From an uncultured Oceanospirillaceae bacterium (GTDB lineage Bacteria; Pseudomonadota; Gammaproteobacteria; Pseudomonadales; Balneatricaceae), in contig CAMIIY010000054.1 in assembly GCA_946221045.1 (NCBI GenBank), positions 1 to 9,506 of the forward strand: 9,506 nt of DNA, written 5' to 3'. The number at the start of each line of letters is the position of its first letter. Positions within the stretch are counted from its first letter, which is position 1. Shown one piece after another: positions 1 to 7,849 of this stretch. Both the position numbers and the translations under genes were made by a program. The notes under the pieces are model-generated. The model had not been told where the DNA came from, searched no databases, and saw nothing but the letters and a program-made list of their open reading frames with translations.

Positions 1-1639
1 GCAGTGCACGGCGCAGCACTTTGCCCACCGGGGTTTTAGGCAATTCAGAAAAAAAGTCGACACGCTTAGGCACTTTGTAAGCCGCCAGATGGGTCCGGCA
101 CCAATTCTGCAGGTCGGCTGTTTCCAGTCCCGGATTTGCACTGACCACACACAAACGCACAACTTCGCCGCAACACTCATCCGGCAATCCGACCACGGCA
201 CACTCAATAACATCCGGATGTGAAGCCACGACATCCTCAACTTCACTGGGATAGACATTAAAACCCGATACAATAATCAGGTCCTTGGCGCGGTCCAGCA
301 GGTGCAGATAACCTTCATCGTCGATATTGGCGATATCTCCGGTGATCAGATAGCCGTCCGGCGTAAACACCTCATCACTTGCCTGATGCTGCTGCCAGTA
401 GCCCGACATCACCTGCGGCCCCTTAACACACAGCATACCCGCCTCTCCCGGAACCACCGGCTCGCCGTCATGATTCAACAGTTTAACGTCCGTGCAGCAG
501 AGCGTTTTGCCAATGCTGCCGATCAGCGGCGCATCCGGTGGATTCAGAGTGACGACCGGTGATGTTTCTGACAAGCCATAGCCTTCCACAATGCGACAAC
601 CCGTTACGGCAAGCCATTGCTCAGCGGCTTTATGGGTCAGCGCCATGCCACCTGAAATGGTCAGTTCTAACCGGCTGAAGTCTAGATTCTGAAAGGCGGG
701 CTGGTTACACAACCCGACAAACAGGGTATTCAGCCCCAGAAAACTGGTGGCCGGATATTTATCCATGACACCAATCAGACCGGGCAGGTCTCTGGGATTG
801 GGTATCAGCACATTATGACCGCCATTGAGCAGCACCAGTTGAGAGCAGGTAAAGGCATAGATATGGTAGAGCGGCAGGGGGGCAATCACAGTATCTGGCC
901 AGTGCCTGGCCGCCGTCTGCAGCGCATTTTCCACCTGCAGAATGTTCGCAACCAGGTTGGCATGACTCAGTACGGCACCTTTGGCCACACCGGTGGTACC
1001 GCCGGTATACTGCAGCACCGCCGTATCAGAGCTTTGTAGCGCAACCGGTTGCGGCTGCTGCCCGTTATGCCGGTTAAGACAGGCCCTGAGGGGTAGCGCC
1101 TGAGGCAGATCAAAAGCCGGTTCCATTTTTTTCAGGTATTTAACAGCCCCGTTGATCAGCGTTCGTTTTATAACGCCATGCAGGTCGCCCACCTGGGTGA
1201 CAAACAGGTGCCTAAGGCGGGTTTGGGCATAGATGGATTCAACCTGATGCGCCAGGCCTTTAAGAATCACCAATGCCACTGCACCACTGTCATTAAACTG
1301 ATGCAGCATTTCACTGGGTGTATACAGCGGATTGGTGTTGACCACCACCAGGCCGGCACGCAGTGCACCAAACAGAACAATCGGGTACTGAATCAGATTA
1401 GGTAACTGGATGGCAATTCTGTCGCCGGGCTGCAGGTCAGTTTCCTGCTGCAGGTAACAGGCAAACGCCGCAGACAGCGCATCAAGCTCACGATAGGACA
1501 ATGACCGGCCAAGGCTGGTATAAGCGGGGCGATCAGCGTAGGTTTCTGCCGCATAATGCAGAAGATCCAGCAGAGTATTCAGGCCCAGAGGATTGAGCTC
1601 TGCGGGAATCTGAGACGATGCCGAACAGGAGGCTGCCAT
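1..1639 (-). CDS. fadD: Long-chain fatty-acid--CoA ligase (FadD-like), 3' end cut off by the window
   Basis: Activates fatty acids to acyl-CoA through an acyl-adenylate intermediate, feeding beta-oxidation or lipid synthesis at the inner face of the cytoplasmic membrane. I translated 546 codons from the minus strand without a stop. Seen: the ATP-binding loop YTGGTTGVAKGA (about residues 211-222), PLPLYHIYAF (254-263), VEGYGLSETSP (351-361), YLITGDI (430-436), the hinge DRAKDLIIVSGFNVYPSEVE (449-468), and PKTPVGKVLRR near the end with the family's catalytic lysine at about residue 540. Similarity to E. coli FadD (561 aa) as I recall it runs along the whole length, so roughly 15-20 residues are missing beyond the edge. 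The ATG at 1639-1637 has a GGAG about 8 nt upstream. It lies downstream of flgL on the same strand after a 105-bp gap. Odd: FadD usually has WLHTGD and DRKK where this has YLITGD and DRAK. Family certain; chain-length preference unknown, and it could be a fadD paralogue. Confidence 0.93.
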   Translation of the reverse strand, partial: MAASCSASSQIPAELNPLGLNTLLDLLHYAAETYADRPAYTSLGRSLSYRELDALSAAFACYLQQETDLQPGDRIAIQLPNLIQYPIVLFGALRAGLVVVNTNPLYTPSEMLHQFNDSGAVALVILKGLAHQVESIYAQTRLRHLFVTQVGDLHGVIKRTLINGAVKYLKKMEPAFDLPQALPLRACLNRHNGQQPQPVALQSSDTAVLQYTGGTTGVAKGAVLSHANLVANILQVENALQTAARHWPDTVIAPLPLYHIYAFTCSQLVLLNGGHNVLIPNPRDLPGLIGVMDKYPATSFLGLNTLFVGLCNQPAFQNLDFSRLELTISGGMALTHKAAEQWLAVTGCRIVEGYGLSETSPVVTLNPPDAPLIGSIGKTLCCTDVKLLNHDGEPVVPGEAGMLCVKGPQVMSGYWQQHQASDEVFTPDGYLITGDIANIDDEGYLHLLDRAKDLIIVSGFNVYPSEVEDVVASHPDVIECAVVGLPDECCGEVVRLCVVSANPGLETADLQNWCRTHLAAYKVPKRVDFFSELPKTPVGKVLRRAL

Positions 1640-1696
1640 ACTCTACTCCACTGCTTTATTATTGTGATGTCAGTATGGCACAGGCCTGAGGGATTA

Positions 1697-1716
1697 CCGT
1701 TTTCTTAAGAAAACGG
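1697..1716. promoter_or_regulatory. Perfect 20-bp palindrome between flgL and the fadD-like gene
   Basis: The sequence CCGTTTTCTTAAGAAAACGG equals its own reverse complement at every base. It lies 28 bp after the flgL stop and 57 bp before the ligase start codon. As RNA it could form an 8-bp stem with a UUAA loop, but no run of T follows on either strand, so it is a poor intrinsic terminator. Its full symmetry and position upstream of the ligase fit a binding site for a dimeric repressor or activator equally well or better. It does not match the FadR or PsrA operator patterns I remember. I see no convincing -35/-10 pair beside it. The function is inference. Confidence 0.4.
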
Positions 1717-1744
1717 CATTTAAAATCAGTTAGATAAGCCTCAA

Positions 1745-2968
1745 TTAGTTCAGGTAGCTGAACAAATTCAGCCCCTGCACTTTGGCGAAACTGGCATAAG
1801 ATGCTTCCAGTACCGTTCGCTGCAGCTCAAACCGGCTGATCGCTTCGTTGTAGTCCAGGTCCTCAAACGAAGAGAGCGCCTCCTGGGTAAAGATTTTGTA
1901 CTCTTCGTTTACATCCATCTGCTGTTCAAGCGCATTTAAACGTCCACCGATACTGGCCACAGACTGGCCGTTACGATCTTCAATGGCTGTCAGATTGTTC
2001 AGGATGTTCGACATGCTCTGGCTGAAAGCATCACGCCCCGCATCGGTAGTGGTGTCGGCACTTTCCAGCGCTATTTTAAGGTCCAGCGCAGTATTCAGAA
2101 TATTGTGCTGACTAAACGCCGATAAGGTCACAGTCGTATCACTGGCCACTGTACCAATGGTCAGTACCACACCGGCATCAGCCGTCAAATCAATACTGCC
2201 ATCGGCAATATTACCGGTCGCCACCGTCACAGCGGGCACCTGACTGTCAGTCACCGTATAGGTACCGGCACCAGTATCAAAGCTGATCTGCAGATCACCG
2301 CGGGTTTCAACAAAACTGCCCAGAAGGTCGGGGTCCGCCAGGTCAACATCACTGATCTGAGTACCGGTCTGCTGCAAACTGGGTACAACATAACCGGGCA
2401 CTTTATTAATTTTTTCAAAGACCTCAAATCCGGAATCAGTGGAAGCAATTTTGGTGTCGGGACCGATCTGAATATAGCGCTGGCCATCATCGCCGTTGAA
2501 TACATAACGGCCAATGCTTTCATCAAAGCTGTAGGCCTGCGTGAACCCCTTATGACCGGAAAACAGATACTCACCCTGCACATCCTTGGTGTTCATCAAC
2601 CCTTCCAGCTCATTAAGGATCTGCTCAACCTCAGAGGCGATACCCTGCCGGTCTGCATTGGTCAAGATCCCGCTGTTACCCTGAATACTCAGCTCCCGAA
2701 GGCGAATCGCCATGGTATTAATCTGCTGAATGGCATTCTCTTCCAGCGTGAGGCGACGCTCGGATACATCAATGTTTTTGCCAAACTGTTCGGTCCGGGC
2801 GACCTCTTTTTTAAACTTCTGAATCTGGGCCGATGCCAACGGGTCATCCGATGGCTGCAACACCCGTTTGCCAGTCGCGATCTGTTGCTGCGTCTTAAAC
2901 AGATCACTGTTGGCTTTACTCAGATTATCAACGTTATTCAGAAATACCTGTTGTGTAGAGATACGCAT
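1745..2968 (-). CDS. flgL: Flagellar hook-filament junction protein FlgL (HAP3)
   Basis: Exported junction protein that sits between FlgK and the flagellin filament. The N-terminal flagellin-like helix region MRISTQQVFLNNVDNLSKAN, with TGKRVLQPSDDP at about 32-43, and the C-terminal helix region ending in FELQRTVLEASYASFAKVQG (about 380-399) are the paired ends that form the coiled-coil core. The middle (about 140-290) is a threonine/aspartate-rich beta domain, making the protein (407 aa) longer than the 317 aa of E. coli but similar to Pseudomonas-type FlgL. Two adjacent ATGs (2971 and 2968) are possible starts. I chose the second because FlgL proteins begin MRIST and because the AGGAGG lies 6 nt before it but only 3 nt before the first. 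It follows flgK by a few bases and is the last flagellar gene here. Confidence 0.96.
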   Translation of the reverse strand: MRISTQQVFLNNVDNLSKANSDLFKTQQQIATGKRVLQPSDDPLASAQIQKFKKEVARTEQFGKNIDVSERRLTLEENAIQQINTMAIRLRELSIQGNSGILTNADRQGIASEVEQILNELEGLMNTKDVQGEYLFSGHKGFTQAYSFDESIGRYVFNGDDGQRYIQIGPDTKIASTDSGFEVFEKINKVPGYVVPSLQQTGTQISDVDLADPDLLGSFVETRGDLQISFDTGAGTYTVTDSQVPAVTVATGNIADGSIDLTADAGVVLTIGTVASDTTVTLSAFSQHNILNTALDLKIALESADTTTDAGRDAFSQSMSNILNNLTAIEDRNGQSVASIGGRLNALEQQMDVNEEYKIFTQEALSSFEDLDYNEAISRFELQRTVLEASYASFAKVQGLNLFSYLN

Positions 2969-2973
2969 CATCT

Positions 2974-2979
2974 ACCTCC
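2974..2979 (-). promoter_or_regulatory. Ribosome binding site of flgL
   Basis: A full AGGAGG on the minus strand lies directly at the flgK stop codon region, just before the tandem ATGATG of flgL. Its spacing favours the second ATG (2968) as the start. The closeness of the flgK stop to this site suggests that ribosomes finishing flgK can reload on flgL. Confidence 0.7.
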
Positions 2980-4952
2980 TATACGCTCTGGAGCAGCGTA
3001 TCAAAAATGGTCTGCGCCGCACGGATCAGCTGTGCTGACGCCTGATAAGCCTGCTGAAACTGCACCAGCTTCGCGGCTTCCTCATCCAGATTGACCCCGG
3101 AAATAGCCGCCCGGGTCTCTTTATTGATATCCAGTACGGATTTACTCGACTGGCTGTTCAGCTGTGCCACCGCCGCCTGGGTACCCACCCGTTCCACCAC
3201 CTGCCCGTATTTATCCTGATAGGATGCTCCCGAGATCGTTTTGCTGAACTGCAGGTCAGACATCAACAGGGCATTGCGGTTATCGGATATGCCACCGGTG
3301 TTCAGGTTGATGGAGAAACGGTCGGTTACCTTAGGCAGGTTGCGGATAACAATCTCATACCCCTGCAGCGCAATCGGCTCTCCCGCCTGATACAGACCGG
3401 TTGCCGAATCACCCTCGGCATCGGTCAGTACATAGGACAATACACCACTGGCATCCGCTGTAAAACTTAACTCCAGCGGAGGCGTCAGTTCACCGGGCGC
3501 CGTAGAGATATCCGCATAATCTTTATCGGTAATGGTGACAGAAACTGTACCGGTACCGGTATTGGCCACATTCGCAGACACGGCCAGCGGGGCTGCCAGA
3601 GCCAGTTGCTGAGCACTTGAGATCACCGTATCAATTTCCGAGGCTGCATTACGTGTCGGCCGAATCAGGAACTTGTCACCCACCACAAAGGCCGGGTTGG
3701 CATCAATATCCAGCGTAAAACCATCAATGCGCAGGCTGAGCTCACCCGTGGTACTGTCCAGACTGAACTGTCCATCATCCGTCGGCGGATCGGTGGGCGT
3801 CAGTGTGGACTGGTTCCAGCGCATGCCATCATTTTTCCGGATCAGGGTAAAACTGGAGTCTGAGTTAAAAATCAGCTCATACTCCGTCGCCTGAACTTTA
3901 CTGACATCGTTGATAGTGACGCCACCGGTGGCACTGCTGGTGTTATCGCGCTCAGACAGAAAACGGCTGGTACGGGCTGCACCACTATTGATATCGGTAA
4001 ATAGCAAGCCGCCGGCATTGCCGTCAAAATCCATCCCCATCTGGTGCTGCTCGTTCATGCTGTCCACAAACACCATCGCGATTCGGCCCAGCTCATCCAG
4101 CGTTTTATTGAGCACTTTGTCGCGGTAATCCATCAGGCCGCCCACCTGCCCCCCGGATACCTGATTACTGATATCGCTGACATTGCCATTGATGCTGATC
4201 GCGACATTAAGCTGGCTGCTGTCCGCCGGGCTGAGCACTGTCGTCAGCGGACTGGCACGCATGCCAACCACCAGCGGCTGGCCGTTGCCGATAAACACAC
4301 TGACCTCACCGCTGGCCTGATCCAGGGTGGTAAAACTGATGTACTGAGACAGCTCCTCAAGTTTGGCATCACGCTGATCCAGAAGCTCACTGGGTACAGA
4401 GCCGGATGCCTGAGCAATACGGATATCATCATTCAGTTCAGCAATATGGCTGCTGATTGTGTTGATTGCCGCCACCGAACTTTCCAGACGGCCATTGATG
4501 GTGTCGTTCTGCCGGCGAATATTGGCATCCAGATCATTAAAACGCTGTACCAGCGCCTCGGCCTGCGCAATAAACAGCTCGCGATTTGGCAGACTGACCG
4601 GATCATCCACCGCGGTCTGCAACGCGCCAAAGTAGTTATCCATGGCGGTAGAGATACTGGTCGCCTCGCCCGCCATCAGGTTATCCAGCTCATTGGCAAA
4701 GGCTTCAAAGGTCAGGGAGCTGTTATAACCGGCGCTGTCGCCCCAGATCTGTTTATTCAGAAACGCATCGGCAATCCGGTCGATGTCATTGATAACCACC
4801 CCGCTGACACCTTCGCGCGACTGAAATACAGGCCGTTGGCGCGAGTAACCCTCAGTATTAACGTTACTGATGTTCTGTCCGGTAACACTGAGTGCAGTCT
4901 GATTGGCCTGCAGGCTCTGAGTGCCAAGATTTAATAGACCGAAACTAGACAT
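2979..4952 (-). CDS. flgK: Flagellar hook-associated protein FlgK (HAP1)
   Basis: First junction protein on the distal end of the hook, exported through the flagellar type III apparatus and placed before FlgL. The 657-aa product has the rod/hook N-terminal signature (ALSVTGQNISNVNTEGYSRQ, about 20-39) and the C-terminal partner (NLDEEAAKLVQFQQAYQASA, about 621-640). Between them are helical segments (about 80-205), the GGLMDYRD motif (271-278) conserved in FlgK, and variable beta domains (about 350-550). It is longer than the 547 aa of E. coli because of the central insertions, as in Pseudomonas-type FlgK. The ATG at 4952 has an AGGAGT 7 nt upstream. A 70-bp gap separates it from flgJ, the largest within the cluster, so a separate promoter is possible, but I could not identify a good one. 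Confidence 0.97.
   Translation of the reverse strand: MSSFGLLNLGTQSLQANQTALSVTGQNISNVNTEGYSRQRPVFQSREGVSGVVINDIDRIADAFLNKQIWGDSAGYNSSLTFEAFANELDNLMAGEATSISTAMDNYFGALQTAVDDPVSLPNRELFIAQAEALVQRFNDLDANIRRQNDTINGRLESSVAAINTISSHIAELNDDIRIAQASGSVPSELLDQRDAKLEELSQYISFTTLDQASGEVSVFIGNGQPLVVGMRASPLTTVLSPADSSQLNVAISINGNVSDISNQVSGGQVGGLMDYRDKVLNKTLDELGRIAMVFVDSMNEQHQMGMDFDGNAGGLLFTDINSGAARTSRFLSERDNTSSATGGVTINDVSKVQATEYELIFNSDSSFTLIRKNDGMRWNQSTLTPTDPPTDDGQFSLDSTTGELSLRIDGFTLDIDANPAFVVGDKFLIRPTRNAASEIDTVISSAQQLALAAPLAVSANVANTGTGTVSVTITDKDYADISTAPGELTPPLELSFTADASGVLSYVLTDAEGDSATGLYQAGEPIALQGYEIVIRNLPKVTDRFSINLNTGGISDNRNALLMSDLQFSKTISGASYQDKYGQVVERVGTQAAVAQLNSQSSKSVLDINKETRAAISGVNLDEEAAKLVQFQQAYQASAQLIRAAQTIFDTLLQSV
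3306..3479 (-). repeat. Second beta-module of FlgK, related to the one at 3657-3887
   Basis: Residues about 492-549 read as a beta-rich unit starting with LELSFTAD and SYVLTD and ending in YEIVIRNLPKVTDRFSIN. The layout matches the upstream unit at residues about 356-432 (YELIFNSDSSFTLIRKNDG and, at the end, FTLDIDANPAFVVGDKFLIR): two strands, a linker, a strand, then a hydrophobic-G/T-D-x-F-x-I ending. This is protein-level resemblance by eye, with little DNA identity. Confidence 0.4.
3657..3887 (-). repeat. First beta-module of FlgK
   Basis: Residues about 356-432 form a beta-rich unit ending GDKFLIRP, a recurrent module in the variable surface domains of FlgK and FlgL of polar-flagellated gammaproteobacteria. 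A related, degenerate unit appears in FlgL at about residues 224-284 (GDLQISFDTGAGTYTVTD and onward). The relation is inferred from the pattern of residues, not from a computed alignment. Confidence 0.4.
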
Positions 4953-5008
4953 GATGGACTCCTGCTGAGGGGATTAAAGTGCTGTTGCAACGCGTACCCA
5001 AGGCTCGA

Positions 5009-5026
5009 TTGATCATTGCCGATCAA
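5009..5026. repeat. Small inverted repeat over the flgJ stop codon
   Basis: TTGATC-ATTGCC-GATCAA is a 6-bp perfect inverted repeat with a 6-nt loop that includes the flgJ stop codon, inside the longest gap of the cluster. No T-run follows in the minus-strand transcript. It is too weak to call a terminator; it may be a partial attenuator, a processing site, or chance. Confidence 0.3.
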
Positions 5027-6054
5027 CCCTCTTTGGGTGGCGGGGTCTGCTGACCCGCCAGCACCTCTCCCTCAAAAATACTTTTCACTTTTTCTGCATA
5101 CGCCGGGTCAGTCGCATAACCGGCCTCCTGCAGACGTTCAATATAAGCGTAAGGATCTGCGGCACTTTCCAGTGCCAGCTGATAACGCGGACTGTTTTTC
5201 AGAAACTGCACATAGTCCCTGAAGCTCTCTTCATAACCGGCATAACGACGAAACTGAGCCTGCTCCCGTACCGGCACACCGTCACGGTATTCCAGCGTGC
5301 TGACCTGAGCAGTTTCACCCTGCCAGCGTAGGCCCGCTTTAATATTGAACAGGTTAAAACTGCTCTGATTTTCAGAGCCAATAATGAAACGTCCCCAACC
5401 CGTTTCCAGTGCCGACTGAGCCAGCAGAAGACGCGGGTCCACACCCAGTTCTGCCGCCACCTCCTGGGCCATCGGCATCAGGGTCTGCACAAAGGTTTCC
5501 GGAGTATCAAACCGGGCAGGCTGCGCCGGTTGTGCCGTTTCAGCAGGGGTAACGCTGGCGGGTATCGCCTCAGCCGGTTCCCGCACACCCGGTGGGCGTT
5601 CGGTTTTCTGTCCCTGCTGCAACAGGATCTCAGCCGCCATTGCCGCCGCCCGGTCGATCGCGGTATTCAGTTGCCGGCTTTCCAGATTCAGCTCCGGCTC
5701 TGCAGCCGGGTGCAGCTTTTCGTCCGCCTGCGGGGCCTGACTCAACTGACGCACCAGGACATCCGCCAAACCAATGCCTTTACCCTTGGCACTGGAGATT
5801 TCCATTGCCAGCTGGTTATCAAACATACTCTGGTAGAACTGGGTCTGGCTGCTGTTCATGAAGTTGTCTTCACCAAACGTCGCATTCGCTTCCCGCATGG
5901 AGCGCAGCAGCATATTCATAAACAACTGCTCAAACTGTTCAGCCGCCAGACGCAGACCTTCCTGTTTATCGGTCAGGGCTTTGCTTTTGAGTTTCTGCAG
6001 CTCTGCCAGATCGGTATACAGCTGGGTACTCTGACCAGAGGTTGGCTTTACCAT
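5023..6054 (-). CDS. flgJ: Flagellar rod-capping protein and peptidoglycan hydrolase FlgJ
   Basis: Caps the growing rod in the periplasm and cuts peptidoglycan so that the rod can pass. The 343-aa product has two parts. The N-terminal rod-cap domain (about 15-105) includes FEQLFMNMLLRSMREA and FYQSMFDNQLAMEIS. A Pro/Ala/Glu-rich linker (about 106-180) leads to a glucosaminidase (GH73-type) domain (about 185-330). The LAQSALETGWGR motif carries the presumed catalytic Glu217, followed by SSFNLFNIKA and AGYATDPAYAEKVKSIF. There is no signal peptide, as expected for export through the flagellar apparatus. Its ATG overlaps the flgI stop by one base (TGATG), and the upstream Shine-Dalgarno is weak (GGTGGTG), pointing to translational coupling with flgI. 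Slightly longer than the 313-316 aa enteric forms because of the linker. Confidence 0.97.
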   Translation of the reverse strand: MVKPTSGQSTQLYTDLAELQKLKSKALTDKQEGLRLAAEQFEQLFMNMLLRSMREANATFGEDNFMNSSQTQFYQSMFDNQLAMEISSAKGKGIGLADVLVRQLSQAPQADEKLHPAAEPELNLESRQLNTAIDRAAAMAAEILLQQGQKTERPPGVREPAEAIPASVTPAETAQPAQPARFDTPETFVQTLMPMAQEVAAELGVDPRLLLAQSALETGWGRFIIGSENQSSFNLFNIKAGLRWQGETAQVSTLEYRDGVPVREQAQFRRYAGYEESFRDYVQFLKNSPRYQLALESAADPYAYIERLQEAGYATDPAYAEKVKSIFEGEVLAGQQTPPPKEG

Positions 6055-7142
6055 CAGATCACCACCAATTCCGCTTTCAGGGCGCCGGCCTGTTTCAAGG
6101 CTTCAAGAATCGCCATCAAATCACCCGGCGCGGCACCCACCTGATTCACTGCTTCAACGATTTCACTCAGACTGGCACCCGGCGCAAACTCAAACATATG
6201 GCCGGAGCCTTCATCCACCTGTAAGCCACTGCGCGGAGTAATCACTGTCTGACCAGCGCTGAGTGGATCTGGCTGATCAACCTGTGGTGCTTCCGTGATG
6301 GATACGGTCAGCCCGCCATGGGTAATGGCAACAGGTGATACCTGTACGTTCTGGCCGATAATGATGGTGCCAGTACGGGAGTTGATCACCACCTTGGCCG
6401 CATCCTGCGCCGGTTCAACATTCAGGTTTTCCAGCACAGAGAGAAAACTTACCCGCTGTGAAGGATCACGCGGTGCGCGCACGCGAATGGAGGTTGCATC
6501 CAGAGAAGCCGCCATGTCGGGGCCCAGCAACTGGTTGATCTGCTCTGCCACCCGACGTGAAGTGGTAAAGTCAGAACGGTGCAGGTTCAGCATCAGGCTA
6601 TCACCCTGTGCAAAACCACTGGGTACCGCGCGCTCAACAGTGGCACCGCCCGGAATACGCCCTACACTTGGCACGTTCAACGACAGACGTGAACCGTCAT
6701 CGCCCTGTACACCAAAACCGGACACCACCAGATTGCCCTGACCAATGGCGTACACCTGACCATCGGCGCCTTTCAGCGGGGACATCAGCAAACTGCCGCC
6801 GCGCAGACTTTTTGCATCACCAATCGCAGAGACCGTGATATCAATGGTCTGACCCGGCTTCGCGAAGGCTGGCAGTTCTGCATGGATCGCCACCGCCGCA
6901 ATATTTTTCGACTTAGGATTCACATTCGGTGGAATCGCCACACCAAAATTGTTCAGCATGTTGCGGAATGTCTGCGAGGTGAAGCTGGTTTTATCGCCGG
7001 TGCCATCCAGCCCCACAACCAGCCCATAACCAACCAACTGGTTACTGCGCACACCCGCCACACTGGCAATATCTTTCAGGCGGGCCGCTTCAACCGAGAG
7101 GCTCAATAGCAGGGCACTGATAACAAGCACAACCGATTTCAT
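6054..7142 (-). CDS. flgI: Flagellar P-ring protein FlgI
   Basis: Forms the ring around the rod in the peptidoglycan layer, after export by the Sec pathway. The 362-aa protein starts with a typical signal peptide (Lys2, a hydrophobic run 4-15, probable cleavage at VEA|AR after residue 19). Family motifs are visible: [15 protein letters not shown] (about 36-50), [19 protein letters not shown], and [20 protein letters not shown] followed by HGGLTVSI. The length is the usual one for the family. The ATG at 7142 has GGGAG 7 nt upstream, immediately after the flgH stop (12-bp gap). The protein contains no cysteine, unlike E. coli FlgI, which carries a stabilising disulfide. Confidence 0.98.
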   Translation of the reverse strand: MKSVVLVISALLLSLSVEAARLKDIASVAGVRSNQLVGYGLVVGLDGTGDKTSFTSQTFRNMLNNFGVAIPPNVNPKSKNIAAVAIHAELPAFAKPGQTIDITVSAIGDAKSLRGGSLLMSPLKGADGQVYAIGQGNLVVSGFGVQGDDGSRLSLNVPSVGRIPGGATVERAVPSGFAQGDSLMLNLHRSDFTTSRRVAEQINQLLGPDMAASLDATSIRVRAPRDPSQRVSFLSVLENLNVEPAQDAAKVVINSRTGTIIIGQNVQVSPVAITHGGLTVSITEAPQVDQPDPLSAGQTVITPRSGLQVDEGSGHMFEFAPGASLSEIVEAVNQVGAAPGDLMAILEALKQAGALKAELVVI

Positions 7143-7154
7143 ATCCAGACTCCC

Positions 7155-7832
7155 TTAAAAAGGCCAGACGGCGCTGACGAAAAAGCGTGACAGCCAGCCC
7201 ATCACATTGGTGTCGTTCACTGCACCGGTACCGCTGTAAGCAATCCGGGCATCTGCCAATTTAGTAGAGGCGATGGTGTTATCAGAGCCAATATCCTGCG
7301 GCCGTACCATGCCGCTGACCCGGATATATTCATCGCCCTGATTCAGGGTCAGCCACTTTTCACCCCGTACCATCAGCACCCCGTTCGGCAACACCTCATG
7401 AACAGTCACACTGATACTGCCGTTGAGGCTGTTACTCATGTCAGACTTGCCTTCACCATCAAATTCAGAAGTGCTGGAGGGCAGGTTAAAACTTAGCGGT
7501 TTACCCAATACGCTGACACCATTGCCAAAGGCCACACCCTGCTCCAGCGAAACTGAACTTTCTTTATCCAGCTCAGTTTTGGCACTCTTTTGCGAGCTGG
7601 TCTGCTCCTGCAGCGTCACGGTCAGGATGTCACCTACCCGATATGCGCGCCCATCTCCGTATAGGTTCATGCTGGTTGAGGCGTTATAAATAGATCCATC
7701 CATTGGCTGAACCGGCTGCATGTCCTGTGGACGAATAGGCGCATACATTGGGTTATCAGGTTTGACCTGCTTCTGTACACAGCCACCCAGCAACACCAGT
7801 ACACCGACCAAAATCCAGACTGAGCGATTCAT
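7155..7832 (-). CDS. flgH: Flagellar L-ring lipoprotein FlgH
   Basis: Outer-membrane ring protein that, with FlgI, forms the bushing through which the rod turns. The 225-aa product has a lipoprotein signal (MNRSVWILVGVLVLLGGC). LGGC is the lipobox and Cys18 the lipidated residue; Val19 at the next position is not an inner-membrane retention signal, so outer-membrane sorting is expected. Family motifs follow: DGSIYNASTSMNLYGDGRAY (about 45-64), VGDILTVTLQE, GVLMVRGEKWLTLNQGDEYI (151-170), and the C-terminal NVMGWLSRFFVSAVWPF. The length matches the family. The start at 7832 has AAGGGG about 8 nt upstream and lies 17 bp after flgG. Confidence 0.98.
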   Translation of the reverse strand: MNRSVWILVGVLVLLGGCVQKQVKPDNPMYAPIRPQDMQPVQPMDGSIYNASTSMNLYGDGRAYRVGDILTVTLQEQTSSQKSAKTELDKESSVSLEQGVAFGNGVSVLGKPLSFNLPSSTSEFDGEGKSDMSNSLNGSISVTVHEVLPNGVLMVRGEKWLTLNQGDEYIRVSGMVRPQDIGSDNTIASTKLADARIAYSGTGAVNDTNVMGWLSRFFVSAVWPF

Positions 7833-7849
7833 GCCATTAACCCCTTCCC

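Noticed and set aside
302..1405. Several short plus-strand open frames in the first 1.4 kb
   Set aside because: All are antisense to the continuous fadD-like frame on the minus strand, which has every family motif.
1663..1682. TGTG...CACA sequence resembling a CRP site before the ligase gene
   Set aside because: The half-sites are 12 bp apart and the flanking bases are not symmetric; a CRP site needs TGTGA-N6-TCACA.
2552..3094. Plus-strand open frame (180 codons) opposite flgL and the end of flgK
   Set aside because: It spans the flgK-flgL junction in antisense and has no protein-like features; treated as a by-product of codon usage.
4044..4934. Long plus-strand open frame (296 codons) opposite flgK
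   Set aside because: It lies entirely antisense to a well-recognised gene, resembles no family, is rich in His/Arg/Gln as expected for a reverse-strand reading of this codon usage, and has no clear ribosome binding site.
5530..6144. Plus-strand open frame (204 codons) opposite flgJ and the end of flgI
   Set aside because: Antisense reading across two real genes, with no recognisable domain and a composition typical of shadow frames.
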